Source: Pleurostoma richardsiae (Eukaryota; Ascomycota; Sordariomycetes; Calosphaeriales; Pleurostomataceae). From it: a stretch of DNA of 64,000 bases. Of the stretch, positions 44,915 through 56,959 are shown piece after piece (within the stretch, counting starts at the first letter, position 1; each line of letters opens with the position of its first letter). A program made the position numbers and the translations under genes. Where the stretch lies: assembly GCA_030052745.1 (NCBI GenBank), contig JANBVO010000002.1, positions 124,001 through 188,000 of the forward strand, written 5' to 3'. The notes below the pieces were generated by a model that worked only from the letters and a program-made list of their open reading frames with translations, was not told the DNA's origin and made no database searches.

Positions 44915-46138
44915 TGTGACTGCTGTTGCTCTGAAGGTGCCTCAGTCCATGCTATAGATCCGATCTGTACCACGGCGTGGACAACCTTTGTTCCAATGGG
45001 AACAGATACCACAGCAATGGGCACGAAGGAGAGCAGAGGGGCTTTATTTGATCACCTTCAGAGGACTCCCAGTTTCCAAAATCGCGTGGATGTCATGGTG
45101 ACGCGCCGAAGCCTCGGTGGTCAGCAGTCGGTTCGGTGTTCTCGGGCCATTCTTCTAGCGATGGCGCACCCGCAACTGGTGACGTGACCGTGATGTTTCG
45201 GGGGTTTCGGTGGTTCTTGATGGGATACGATTAGTGACCGCCAAAGGTGTCCAGAATCACCAGCCAGTTTTCTATGTATCACAGCGCATATTCGCCAATC
45301 TACACACCTCTACCTAGTAGGTTGGTGATGTCGGCACCCCGGTGTGGGAAGGCCCACAGCAACCAAGCCGGTGCTGCCAACTCCGATTCGATCGTGATCC
45401 ACTCCCTCCGACTGTGCCGCTCCGAACGCCGGCTTCCCTTCCGTGCTGCGTCTGGTAGAGGACCAAGATTCGGATGTGGGCAAACATCTAATGTATGCAG
45501 TTAGAGAGAGATATTGTAGGCGAGTCAATCGGAGAAGCATGGCAGCTTTCCAACAAGGGACTGCTGAGGCCAGGGCTATCGTGTAAAGGGAGGCATCCGG
45601 GGAACTGCCCTGAGCCCCGCAGCGCAGGGGTCAGCCCTACGGTGAGCCTAGAGCCTAGTGTTGCCACCTCTCCTGTTGGCAACCTCGTAACTTTGTGTTT
45701 TGTCCCTACACAATGACTTGGGGTTGTTGTCAATTCCGGTGTCAGTATAAGTGCACTTAGTGCAACTGTGGCACTTTGTGCGAATAACTTGGGCCTCGTG
45801 GTGAGTCCTTGCGGATATCTATTGACATCCACTTTATTTACGGAGCTTTTGTATGTGCCATGCTGGTAGTTGCCGTTGTGGCAAGATTAATATGGAAGCC
45901 TACCTATGGAGACGTGGCGTTGCTCTGGTGAGGCTCCTTCAGAGCCAGGCATCAACAATAACTGCAGGCTCAGCCTCCTGCTCACTTACACTTATAAGTG
46001 GTATGGGCCATGCTTTGCTTCTCAATCAGGGGAGTTACACAGAGTGCTCAGAAATATCCACACAATTGTTTGAAAAGCTGAAGCTCTGTTGTCACTCACT
46101 TTCACTCGACGTCGACGTCTTCCAAGTGTTTTGACGAG
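44915..46138. other. divergent upstream region, nothing coding recognised
   Basis: 1.2 kb between the aldolase and the hydroxylase. No supported gene. Confidence 0.5.
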
Positions 46139-47117
46139 ATGTCATCTTGGGTCGATGTTGACGCCGCCGTCCCCAGCCTACGGCGGGAGGGCAAGGAGAA
46201 CGACGAAGATGCGATTCCTGAGGGCGTACCCATCCTTACCAAGTACGAGTCTGCCGACGTCGCGGTGCCGGATTCCTTCCTCACCGCTCTCCCCGCTGAC
46301 GCCTGCCCCGTGACCACGACCACCATCGACTGGGCCAAGACGGCCTTGCCCGAGAATTGTAACCGCTACGCCGCCGTCCTCGACAATGTCCTCAGCCCCA
46401 GCGAGTGCCGGGAGCTGATACGGCTCGCCGAGGCCAGCGTGCCCGAGGAAGACAGGGGCAGATCCGGGCCACGGTCCTGGCGGCCAGCCATGGTCAATGT
46501 CGGTGGCGGCTATGAGGTCCTACAGAGCGAGTACCGCAACAGCGACCGTATCATCTGGGACCAGCAGGAGGTCGCCGACAGGATTTGGGAGAGATGTCTG
46601 CTTGCGCCGGGGGTGCGGGAGCGGCTGGAAGTCATCGACGCGGGTGACCCGGCGCTCGGGTACATCAGCCGGCCTCGGAAGGGACGCGGGCCGAGGGAGG
46701 ACAGATGGGAGTTGCGCAGGCTCAACAAGCGGATGCGGTTCCTCAAATATGGGAAGGGGCAATTCTTCAGGTGTAGGGCTTCTCTATCTCTCTATGATGG
46801 TGAGCTCTCGCTGACCTCTGACAACAGCACACTGCGACGCAGAGTACCGGGAACCGGGCACGCAACCCATCAAGACTCTCTTCACTTTGCACCTTTATCT
46901 CAACGACTCGGTCGCCGAGGCGGGCGAAAGTTCAAGTCTCGTCGGCGGTGCCACATCCTTCTGGTCCATTGACCAGTCCAGGAAGCTGGACGTGAACCCC
47001 AAGGCCGGCCGGGTCCTGATCTTCCAGCATAGCCGCTTGTACCACTCCGGGGACGACGTCCTCGAGGGGACAAAGTACACCATGAGGACTGACATCATGT
47101 ACGAGAAGACGAGATAA
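46139..47117 (+). CDS. 2-oxoglutarate/Fe(II) oxygenase, prolyl 4-hydroxylase type
   Basis: Two exons: 46139-46772 and 46828-47117; 308 codons, 307 aa. The iron triad is complete: His213 and Asp215 in SHCDAEY, and His284 in RLYHSGDDV, with Lys294 and Arg298 as likely 2-oxoglutarate contacts in GTKYTMRTD. Before the triad is LKYGKGQFF, the usual lead-in, and the N-terminal part has RYAAVLDNVLSPSECRELI. Relatives hydroxylate proline or other side chains and are often soluble. No signal peptide or membrane span is seen. The donor of the intron was chosen at AGGT|GTAGGG to keep the HxD frame. Confidence 0.9.
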
Positions 47118-47306
47118 AGCTAAAAGAGTGCGGCCGCATGGGAGGACAGTCATATAAGCACTGAAGTAGTATAAGCCGTTACAGCGACGGTCCAAGATTC
47201 GCAATACGGGAGTCTGTTGACTTTGGATATCTGGCTCAAATACGATTCTCACGCTTGCCACACATTCTTGAGGAATTCCGTATACCAGTAGCCCCGTCTG
47301 TCTTGA

Positions 47307-48036
47307 TCAGTGATCCCATATCTGGTTCATGGCCTTCAGTATCTTACAGTCGGTCTTGTGCCCGCCCTCGTTCCACCCCCTGACCTGGCAAGCCTGCGAT
47401 GTAAGTCAGCAAGACAAAGACAAATCCGTCGAGGCCGAGCAACAACATCTAAGAGGACCAAGGGAAGTGGAAGAACGGTCAGCATACCTTCCCACAGTAC
47501 CTCACTCTCCCACATCCCAGACACTTCATCAGCTCCCCCCCCTTCCCACACGTTGCGCAATTCTCCTCCCCATCCGCTCCCCCTTTCCGCCCCAGCTCCA
47601 TCACCCTCTCCAGCCTCCCCGGCACGACCTTCACCTCCCCCTCCCTTCCCTTGCCCACCCTCACGAACCCCTTCCTATCGGCCTGCACAGTCTCCCCGTC
47701 TTCGAGGGGCTTAGGGCTGGTGCGCCTCGCCCGCCTCACCGCCGCGGTAGCGCCCCCGCGCAGCCCGCGCCCTGCCAGGTCCAGACCGCCACGGTCATAG
47801 CCGTCGAAGACGAGCGCGAACTCGGCACCGGAGCGGTCGGTCAGCACCAGCGTCGGCTTGGTGATGGTCATGTCGTGCTTGACCTGCGCGAGGAGCCACC
47901 AGTCTTCCTCCTCCTCCTCTTCGTCGTCCTTAGTGGCGACGGAGACAGGCCTGTTGTCGTCCGCGTCCTGCACGGGCAGCTCGGCGAAGGACGGGAAGAG
48001 GGCGGTGTTACTGAAGTCCGGCAGGAGACCCATCAT
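47307..48036 (-). CDS. MYND-type zinc finger protein
   Basis: Two exons: 47488-48036 and 47307-47393, intron 94 nt; 212 codons, 211 aa. The MYND finger at the C-terminus has all eight ligands: Cys160, Cys163, Cys172, Cys175, Cys181, Cys185, His195 and Cys199, in CATCGKGGELMKCLGC, RYCGK and then ACQVRGWNEGGHKTDC. The intron splits the finger between Cys181 and Cys185. The N-terminal part has an Asp/Glu run (DDEEEEEEDWW) and a β-rich segment. MYND domains bind short Pro-rich peptides; partners are unknown here. The ATG at 48036 is the first in frame; the open frame continues upstream without another ATG. It lies tail to tail with the hydroxylase, 189 bp apart. Confidence 0.85.
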
Positions 48037-49071
48037 GTGGGATGGCTTGACAGGCTGGGCCAGAAATGGTCCACTGTGATCCGATGCTGGACGAGCCGGC
48101 CTGGGGTGGTCTCGGATCGCCCGTAAGTCGCGGAGCTCTGCTCTCTCGGGCGGGGTTCCGGTTGGGGAATTCTCACCGCAAAATCCGTTTCGAACAGCCC
48201 AGTTAGTCGGGCGCACAGGTGCTGAGCTGTGCTTTTGAAGCAACCACAATTGGTAGAATGAAGTGCGATGTTGCTGAAAATAGCAACTTTGGGAAAAATC
48301 ATCAGAGGCAGTCTGAAGCAAGTGTCCTACGATGGGGGAAACTGTCCCGTCTCAAACCCCACAACTCGCACCACTTTCTGAAACACAATCTCACCACAAA
48401 CATAGACACAATCAAGACATGACAGGAAGGAGGAGGATCTGCCAGAGATTCAATATCCTCACTTGGAGAGGAACAGTCGCGACATTTCCGCCGCCTGTGG
48501 CTGCCACTACCGAAGTGATCTCGCAGAGAATTATTTCGAGATGCACGCAGCACCGGAACCTGTCTCCATCTCTTGGTGGAGTGCGAGGAGAATGCTCTTG
48601 ACATAGCGTATCTGAAAACTTGGTGTGAGCAATTGCCAAGGTCTTTCTTCATTAGCAGCATTTCATTTTCTAGTATTCTAGACGTGTCGGTTCCAGAAGC
48701 CGCCAAAGCGGCCAAGGATATATCCTGGTATAAACGTTGCAGCAGAGAAAAGCACAAAAGAATAGCTGCGCCATGCCAAGGACGCAGGTCCTCGCAGACG
48801 AAAGAAGTCAGATAGAGCAAAACATGAGCAAAAGTAGAACGCCAACGGAGATATCCTCTCTTCCGTTCATATTTATCCATCTTCCCATCCATTTGACGCC
48901 GGCACTTCCTCTTGCGCAAGCAAGGGGCAAATAAAGCAATGTCCAACGGCCGACCAAGGCAGTCCTAGTGAGTAATGGTAAAGCCCCGTGGCTAAACTCA
49001 CTAAATCGTGGCTATATACGGGAGGCAGACCAAGTTAGGTCGCAGTAGATCAGATGCCCAAACAGCTGCGT
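48037..49071. other. intergenic
   Basis: 1.0 kb. An unspliced open frame of 214 codons (48302-48946, minus) lacks an ATG at its start and any motif; not annotated as a gene. Confidence 0.5.
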
Positions 49072-50725
49072 CTACCGCCCGAAGCTCATCCATCCGAACA
49101 TGCCCGTCGCGGAAGCGAGAATCAGGATCGTCAGGATCGAGGCACCGGCCCTGTCGCCGGTGGTCAGCGGCTTGGGCTTGTTCTGTAACGTGTCGGACCC
49201 GCTACCGGCGTTGCTATTGCCGATACTGGTGCCGCCAGTCTTGTTGGTCACCGGCGCCGACGCCGAGTCGATTAGCAGGGACGAGACAGCCGCGAGCACG
49301 TTCATCTGTTGGCCGGCGCCGACGCTGCCGTCAAACACTCCGCTACTCCACTGGAACCCACACGTTCGCTGGTTGTCGCCGCCGGTGCACTGGCTGATGG
49401 CGGCCGTAGTGGATGTCTTGAGGACGGGGAGGATGGTGTCGTGCGTGAACGGCGCGATCTGGCTCATCGTTGCCAGCCAGCGGTGGACATAGCCTTTGAA
49501 GCTCAGCATGTCGGTTGTGCAGGTCATACCTTTCTCGCAGGCGACCTCGTAGGCAATGCCGTTGGGAAAGAAGTCTGTGAGTGTGGCATCCAGGAGCTTC
49601 TGGACTCTGTCCTGCCATACCGAACTGCCGTTGGTCTACACCAGGCATGTTAGATCGCCCAAACCATGCCTGATCTGTCTGGAGACCTATTGAGCCACTT
49701 ACATAGTTGTACATGTACGCCGCTCCCAGGAGCCACACGCCATTGTTGTAGCTGAACTGAGCCTTATTGATATCAGTGCAATTGTGCTCGATGTGGCCGC
49801 CATCGTAGATGTTGTACTCTGCATCAATCAGTCCGACGCCGGTGATCCAGTTCCAGGTCTTCTCAGCCCAGTCGGCGTAGGTCTGGTTATGAGTGTAGCG
49901 GGCCAGTCTGGCGCCAAGATTGAAAAAACACCCATTTGCGATACCTGTTCTCAGTTAGACACGCGGGATAGATTCGTGACTGTGCTGTGCTTACTATTCT
50001 TATAGTTATAGCCGTTGTTGGAGAAGGGAATCTGCCAGCGTAGACCTCCACCACAAGTGTCGTCGTGCCGTGATGGGTCTGCCTGGGTGTTGAAGACAGC
50101 TTGAGCCAGCGCCAGCCACTGCGGCTGGTCCTTAGGAGGGTCAGGGAACTTGTCCTCGGCTGCGAGCATGGCGGTCATGCCCCAGAAGCCTTGGTCGTCG
50201 TTGCCCAGAGATGCTGTAACGTTGGGAGGCATAAAGTCCTGGTTGGGGCCAACCTGCCACAATATCGCGGCGGTCACTACGTCGTTGTAGGTTGTATCGC
50301 CTGTCAAATGCCAATAATCGATCATCTACCGAGGGGAACGTTAGCACCATCGGCAAGGGCAGCACTGTCGTAGAAAGCCATACAGTTCCCCACATAGCAC
50401 CTGCTTCCCACCAGTAGTAGTCACCGGCGGGTGGTGGACCGGGCAGGATTCCAGGGGTCTGTCCAGTCTCGTTTCCGTGGTAATACGCCATGAGGTCGTA
50501 GGCGAGGGTGCTCGCGGTTTGTTTGATAGCGGCTACAACACCCGAGTCAATATACTACTCCGCGCAGGTTCAAGCACATCGTCCGCCGGCCGTATCCACC
50601 GTCTGATAATGACAGTAGAGGAATGACGGGGACTGACCATCGGTGTCAATGGTGTAGTAAGCAGCATTTGCCAGGCCGCCAGTGACAAGGAGCGCCGCAG
50701 AAGCGCGGACTGCGAAGGAAGCCAT
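49072..50725 (-). CDS. GH76 mannan endo-1,6-α-mannosidase, GPI-anchored (Dfg5/Dcw1 type)
   Basis: Five exons: 50638-50725, 50384-50532, 49995-50325, 49703-49944 and 49072-49635; 458 codons, 457 aa. A signal peptide ([21 protein letters not shown]) starts the protein. The GH76 fold has [14 protein letters not shown], the acidic pair Asp122-Asp123 in [10 protein letters not shown], and [16 protein letters not shown]. The C-terminus is Ser/Thr/Gly-rich and ends with a hydrophobic tail of about 20 residues ([16 protein letters not shown]), the GPI-anchor signal. Dfg5/Dcw1 proteins transfer GPI-anchored wall proteins onto glucan through the anchor glycan, so they are needed for wall assembly. Length matches (about 450 aa). 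Confidence 0.95.
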
Positions 50726-52278
50726 CGCTGGCGGGCGGTTGCCAATGTTCTTGGCGTTCTAGGCGGGAGATCAAGCGAGTGGACTGGTGAAAGAGGCTAC
50801 ACGAAAGAAATGAAGGGAGCCAAGGAGTCGGCGAGGGCGAAAGGTCGTCAAAGGGTCGTCGAGGAGTCGAGCTGTGCGGCTGCGACCCGAGTATGAGAAC
50901 GTAAATTCGACTGTGAGTTGCGAGTATGTCTGTGTAGGTGTAGGTAGCGAGTGTCGGTGGTCGGTGTCGTCGCCTGCGATGATGATGTTGCTCTCGAGGA
51001 TCTGAGTGAAGGAGGCTGCCAAGTGGGAAAGTGGAAAAGAGAGTAAACTTGGCTTTTCTTGTCGTGACGGGGATGACGGGGGTTTGGGGGGAAATTGGCG
51101 GAGCGAGAAGTCTTGGACTCCCGTTCTGGATGTTCTTGGCGTCGTCTGGCTTGGCCTCTGTGTGGCGCTCAAGGGTGACATCCGAAGCTGCACAGTGACA
51201 AGAGTGACATTGGAGAGTGACATGGTGGTGACAAGGGGTTTGGGGAACGGCCGGGGTTTAGTGCCATCTAATTGAAGGGTCCTGGAGGCCCCAGGCGATT
51301 TAACGTTAAACAAAGCGGGCGGTGCCAGCGCCTAACGCCTAACGTTAATTTGGCTCGCCCCTTCCATTTGTTCGTAGCGCAATGCAGGTACGGATCGGTA
51401 TCGCAAACTTTATGTGCCGTCTTCTTCGTAGAACCAGTAGTTACATCAGATACGAGCGGGCATATTTCTGGACGAGAGCTGTCAGCATGATACCATAAAG
51501 TGGACACATCCATATGGAGCTGATGCTTAACTATGGCATGTAAGGAACATAACACGAGGGAGACGGTTCTAATCAAGGGTTTACAACTTGCCCCTTTTGT
51601 TCAGGTGCCCGACCAGTTGCCACAGTGCCGCAAGTCACATTCCAGCTGAGGAACAGCTGGCGGGTACTGTACCTCTTGGCGGCCACGCGATAATGAGCAT
51701 TTCAGCCAATCATGTTGGAGGTATCTCTGCCTGACAAGAAGGCCTGTGGGCTTGGGCTTGGCACCCCCTGACTGTGGCTGTGGCTGATGCTCCGAAAAAC
51801 ATCCTCGGAAGGCGGAAGGCGGAAGGCGCCCGGCTTCGTATTGGAACTGGCTCGACTTGCTCTTCTTCAGAAAATGGAAACCGGTTTGTCCAGCCGGAGG
51901 TCCAGTCGTCGCTTTGCAGTTCCATATCGATAAGAGAGTGATGATGGGGCTTGGCGATCCACCTTGTCCCTCATCTTGCTATATCACCTCAAAAGAACTT
52001 TCTTGGCTTTCCATGCACATTGCCCACTCAGCCAGCAGGAATCCACAGCATTGCGGTGAGTAGCTATTAGGATATCGGAAGGTCGATGTCGACGAGCCAT
52101 GGCACCCTAAGAGGCTCGTTTTCGCACCTCTGGACGGCCGCGTGAATAAACAGCGTGTGCCGACCCTGCTCGACGGGATACTCGTCCCGGGCAGAGTGTT
52201 CGCGCCATCCGGCATCCCTCCTGCAGAGTAAAGTTCAGCACCCCTAAACCTGTTTCTTTGTGGACTCCTTCGACGTAA
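50726..52278. other. intergenic, GH76 upstream region
   Basis: 1.6 kb. Contains two AACGTTAA-type palindromes near 51300 and 51340 and a GGAAGGC-type tandem repeat near 51808-51830. Nothing coding recognised. Confidence 0.45.
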
Positions 52279-53060
52279 CTAGGCTTTTCCGCATTCCTCA
52301 CGTCCTCCAGCAAGGAGACTCCGTGGTCGACGTGGGCTTTGGCTCACTATGTCGCTCCAGGTGACCAGCCGCGCTCCCCATCCCTCGTGTATATAGCCGG
52401 AATAGTACAGCCGAGGCCGGGCAAGCGCCACGGCCGCAAGCAGGTCCGGGCACCCGGCGTTGTCAGCCCAGAGGGGCTTGCGACCGCCGAAGTCGAGCAT
52501 GCCCCTGGGTGACCCGTGGGTGATGACGACGTCGACGTTCTCGGGAATGTTGAAGAAATATCCGTCTCGCGGTCTGTAATGGAAGTGACGGGGAAACTCA
52601 GACGGCGTACACAGTCAGCAGCACGCCGTTGGCCAGCTTGAACCCATGGGTTCCCTCGGTCCAAGAGGAAGATGCCACCATCCTGTGCCTGCCGGGAGAT
52701 CGAGCGCACTTTGTTGAAAAGAGCCCTCGCTCCCATACGCTTATGGCGACCTTCATTACAGGTTAGGTAGCCCGACGGATCCAGTATGGAGTCGTGGTTT
52801 CCCCGGATGACTAGTTTCAGGGGGGCATTATGCTTCGCCCGGAGGCTGATGGTTGTCTTGAAGTCCTGCTTGTTGGATCTTGTGGTCAAGTCGCCGCAGT
52901 GTATGGCAACATCGGCCGGCTCGAGTGGCCTCGCATCCTCCGCAAAGTCTGCTCCATGATAAAGAAGCGGGTCTTTACCGTCGTTCTCCTCAGAAGACAT
53001 CGGCAACCGGGGGAGATCCGCCCGACATGAGTCTGTCAATGCGCAAGACTCGCTGGCATC
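52279..53060 (-). pseudogene. broken calcineurin-like metallophosphoesterase
   Basis: On the minus strand, family motifs follow in order but not in one frame. PADVAIHCGDLTT and LKLVIRGNHDS (metal-site motifs GD and GNHD) lie in the first frame, with ARALFNKVRS and GGIFLLDRG. A one-base shift then gives HGFKLANGVLLTVYA, and a second shift gives HYRPRDGYFFNIPENVDV, VVITHGSPRGMLDFGG and CPDLLAAVALARPRLY. Two metal ligands are also altered: the initial D-x-H reads TDSC, and the GHxH box reads GYIH. No GT-AG intron explains the shifts. It is best read as a pseudogene of the fungal phosphoesterase family, recently decayed since most of it is still readable. Confidence 0.75.
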
Positions 53061-54275
53061 AAGAGAGGCAGCAGTCGCCATGGCAGCGAGCTCTCCTGGT
53101 GCCTCCATTGTGCCATTGCAACTCCGCAGTTTAAGAGGATCCCCTGTCTCAGGACATTCCTGGCAATATGTGCGAGGAGGAAGATATCTCCGTAACGTTG
53201 AGGAACCTTGGCGGAGCAGAAGTCTATCTCCGTCACTCCCCTTGCTGTGGACTTGGAGTTCTCCCGATGTGTTTTTACTAATCGTCAGTCTGACCGAAGT
53301 GGACTTCACTCCTGCATGCTAATCGTGGGATATATCTGAGTGCACCCAGTTTCCCATAATACACGCTATCACGGGTGCCAATGGGTGCGTGCCATCAGGG
53401 AGTAAGCACAAACGGCTGCATTGAGCAGGTGGCGCCGCGCTGACGGGCTTCGGTAACCGCTACAGATTGCCTATAGCAGGTAGTGACGCCCTTCTGATTG
53501 TGAGAAACGATCAATTGGATCGACAAGGCAGCTTGAAGCTGCCGTCGGCGACTGGAATAAGGATTCTAGAGTAAAATGGGGAGAATCATTGATTGATTGA
53601 TTGCTCGCCTGAGCCGGAGAGTTGTGCCCCGGCAAGGCGGAAAGGGCAGCACAACCGTAGCGGCATATTGCCAAGGGTCTGCCAGAGATTCACGAACAGG
53701 ATGGCCGTATTCCGGTCTTGTAAGCAAGAGCGGGCGTAGGCTGGGTTAGACACTCGAGACGTTGCAGCAATTGAAGCTGCACTTCATCTCTGGATTCTTC
53801 CGTACTGCCACATTGCGTCTTTAACTCCCGGATTATGAGGACCGGGTTTCAGCGGGGTTGAGCAGAGACGTCTGGAAGTTAGCGTCAGTCTACCTACTAC
53901 AATCATCGGCTCGGCCTCAAGAGCGGCAACTCAATTCAATTGTCATTGTATTCGGTCAGTGCCAAAGACAACAGACTGATAAGACACGAACATTCAGGAA
54001 GTGACGCCTCATACTGTGGTACCGTCGACTCTGTGCATACGCCGGCGAGTGTTGCGCAAGCAAGAAAGTTGGTGTTGCTAAACCCTCATCGCATCACAAG
54101 AACGTCGTCAGCCGCCCAGATCATCCCACACCGGCGGCGCACTGTGAAACACCACAGATAAGACCACTTGTGAGCCCACTCTACATCACCTCGGCTCGAC
54201 ATTTCAGCACCACCAACTGCAAAACCAACAGGATCCCAATCTGGTACACATTGAAGCAGCTTAGCAGCAGCAGAC
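53061..54275. other. intergenic, FluG upstream region
   Basis: 1.2 kb. Contains a four-unit ATTG microsatellite near 53588-53602. No gene recognised. Confidence 0.5.
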
Positions 54276-56959
54276 ATGGCCTCCTCTCTGGCGGGCGTGG
54301 GCGTCACCAAGGCGCAGCTTGAGGAGCTGGTGCGGGTGATCCGCAGCACGCCCATCGTCGACGTGCACGCCCACCCGCTGCTCAAGCCCGAGGCGCTCAG
54401 CCGCCACCCGCTCATGTCCATCACCACCGAGGCGTCCGGCGACGCCATCCATGCCGCGGCCACAAGCCTGGCTCACCTCCGCGGCGTCAAGCAGCTGTCG
54501 CAGGTGCTCGGTTGCGGCCAGACCTGGGAGGAGGTCGTGACAGCCGTTGAGCAGCGGCGCATCGAGGACTACGAGGACTGGATTAGTGTGTGCCTCGATG
54601 GCATCGAGACCATCCTGATTGATGACGGCCTCGACAACGCCGATGACGTCCAGGATTTCCCCTGGCACGACAGCTTCACCCGCAGCGGCTGCAAGCGCAT
54701 CGTGCGCATCGAGTCAGTCGCCGCGGAGATCATCAACCGCCACGGCATGGTGTTCGCCGAGGACAGCTCTATTGAGGAGACCTTCGACAAGGTCATCGAC
54801 GACTTCGACAACGCCATCAGCGCCGCGCTGGCCGACCCTGACGTGGTCGGCTTCAAGTCCATCATCTGCTACCGCACCGGGCTCAACATCCCCAAGGTGG
54901 TCGACATCGCCCTGGCCAAGGACTCCTTCACCGACATCATGGTCAACTACGGCACCCTGGGTCAGTTCAAGCGGTTGCAGCATGACGGTCTGAATGACCT
55001 CTTCGTGCACCGCACCGCGTCCCTCATCCGTGAGAGCCCCGGCCGCTTCAAGAAGGGTATCCAGTTCCACACCGGCCTGGGGGACAACGATATCACCCTG
55101 ACTAGGTCGTCCCCGGCCCACCTGCAGGACTTTATCCGTGCCTACCCCGAGGTCCCCATCATCCTCCTGCACGCGAGCTATCCCTTCACGCGCGAGTCCG
55201 GGTACCTCGCCAGCGTCTACGCAAACGTGTACGCCGACATTGGCGAGGTCTTCCCCTTCGTGAGCCGAGACGGCCAGGAGCACATTGTGCGGCAGATACT
55301 GGAGCTCTGCCCCTGGTCCAAGATCCTCTGGAGCACCGACGGGCACTGGTTTCCCGAGACTTATCTGCTCGCTGTCTTGCAGGTTAGGGAAGCCTTAGAG
55401 GCTGTAGGTCTACACTGCCACTTGCTATATATCTGCTTCGTTACTGACAGTGCCCACAGGTGCTTTGCGATTATGTCCGCAGGGGACATATCAGCTGCAA
55501 AGCTGCTATCGCACTTGTTCGGGACATCCTCTTCCATAACGCCAACAAACTGTATCAGCTCGAGATCCCGTTCTCTGAGTGGGAGACGGACACTGAGGAG
55601 GTTGTTAAGGTGGACTACTCGGTCGCCACAGATCTCGAGATCTTCGAGTGGTTCCTCCGCGGCAAGAACACGCCCGAGTTCGTGCGCGTCTGCTGGAACG
55701 ACTTCACTGCTACCCCGAGAATGCGCATGATTCCCTTCCGGCGGTTCATGTCCCTCCTGCAAGACGGCAAGCCGACCGACATCGGCATCACCAAGGCCTC
55801 CCTAGGGCTCCTGCAGAACGACTGGATCGCACCTGGCTTCAGTGGTACTGGCGAGTATCGTCTCCACCCGGACTTCTCCTCGTTGAAGGCGGGGCCCATT
55901 CCTGGCCACGTCAGCATGTACGGCGAATTCCGGGAGAAGGACGGCTCGAAGGTGGCCATCTGCCCCCGGACGCAGCTCCAGCGGATCGTCGAGGTCGCCG
56001 CGGAGAGCAGCCTGACCTACCTCGTTGGCTTCGAGATCGAGTTTGTCCTCCTGCAGCGCCTGTCCCCCTCGCCGCCCGCCCTCGCGCGCTACGCCACGCT
56101 CCCCAACGACGGCCACGCCTGGTCGGTCTCGCGCTTCGCGGACCCCCGGGTGCCTCGGCTCCTGGGCGACATCGTCGCGGCACTCGAGGCCGCGGGCGTC
56201 TACGCGGAGCAGCTGCACGCCGAGAGCGCGGCGGGCCAGTTCGAGCTGGTGCTGCCGCCGCTGCCGCCCGTCGAGGCGGTCGACGCGCTGCTGCACGCGC
56301 GCGAGGTGATCTCGGCGCTGGCAAGCTCGGCCGGGTTCCGCGCCACGCTGCACCCGAAGCCGTTCGCGGGCATGTGCGGCACGGCGTCGCACGCGCACCT
56401 GTCGGTGTCGTCGCCGGGCGGCGACCGGCCGGAGGTGTACGAGAGCTTCTACGCCGGGGTGCTCCGGCACCTGCGCGGGGCGCTGGCCTTCGTGTGCAGC
56501 AGCCCGGCGAGCTACGAGCGGCTGGCGGACGGGGCGTGGGCGGGCGGGCGGTGGGTGTCGTGGGGCACGCAGAACCGCGAGGCGGCGCTGCGCAAGATCG
56601 AGGGCAGCCACTGGGAGCTCAAGTGCCTGGACGGGCTGGCCAACCCGTACCTGGCGCTGGCGGCGGTGCTGGGTGCGGGCACGAAGGGGGTGACGGGCAA
56701 GGAGGAGCTGGTGTGGGGGGACTGCGAGGAGGACCCGGCGCGGCTGACGGAGAACGACAGGAGGGAGCTCAACGTGACGCAGATGCTGCCCGGCAGCCTG
56801 GAGGAGGCGCTTGAGGCGCTGCAGGGGGATGAGGAGTTGGTGGAGATACTGGGGCCGGAGCTGGTGGAGAAGTATGTCGCCGTCAAGGAGGCGGAGACGA
56901 AGTTGCTGAAGGGGATGACGGATGAGGAGAGGCGGGAGTGGATCATGGAGCGGTACTGA
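54276..56959 (+). CDS. fluG: FluG: amidohydrolase-glutamine synthetase-like fusion
   Basis: Two exons: 54276-55382 and 55460-56959; 869 codons, 868 aa, close to the 865 aa of Aspergillus nidulans FluG. The first half is an amidohydrolase with the metal-binding HxH (His31, His33) in IVDVHAHPLL, then LLHASYPF and the C-terminal ILWSTDGHW. The second half is glutamine synthetase type I-like: PGHVSMYGEF near its start, GFEIEFVLLQ (Glu ligands), KPFAGMCGTASHAHLS and the closing DGLANPYLALAAVLGAG. FluG is cytosolic and needed in Aspergillus to make a signal that starts asexual sporulation, though in many fungi it has other or weaker roles. GC content and third-base GC are markedly high in the second half. 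The intron sits between the two domains. Confidence 0.96.

Noticed and set aside
48302-48946. 214-codon open frame on the minus strand
   Set aside because: It has no ATG at its start, no recognised motif and no splice structure; the composition is unlike the real genes nearby.
55802-56611. 269-codon open frame antisense to fluG
   Set aside because: High-GC coding sequence leaves the opposite strand open; no motif on that strand.
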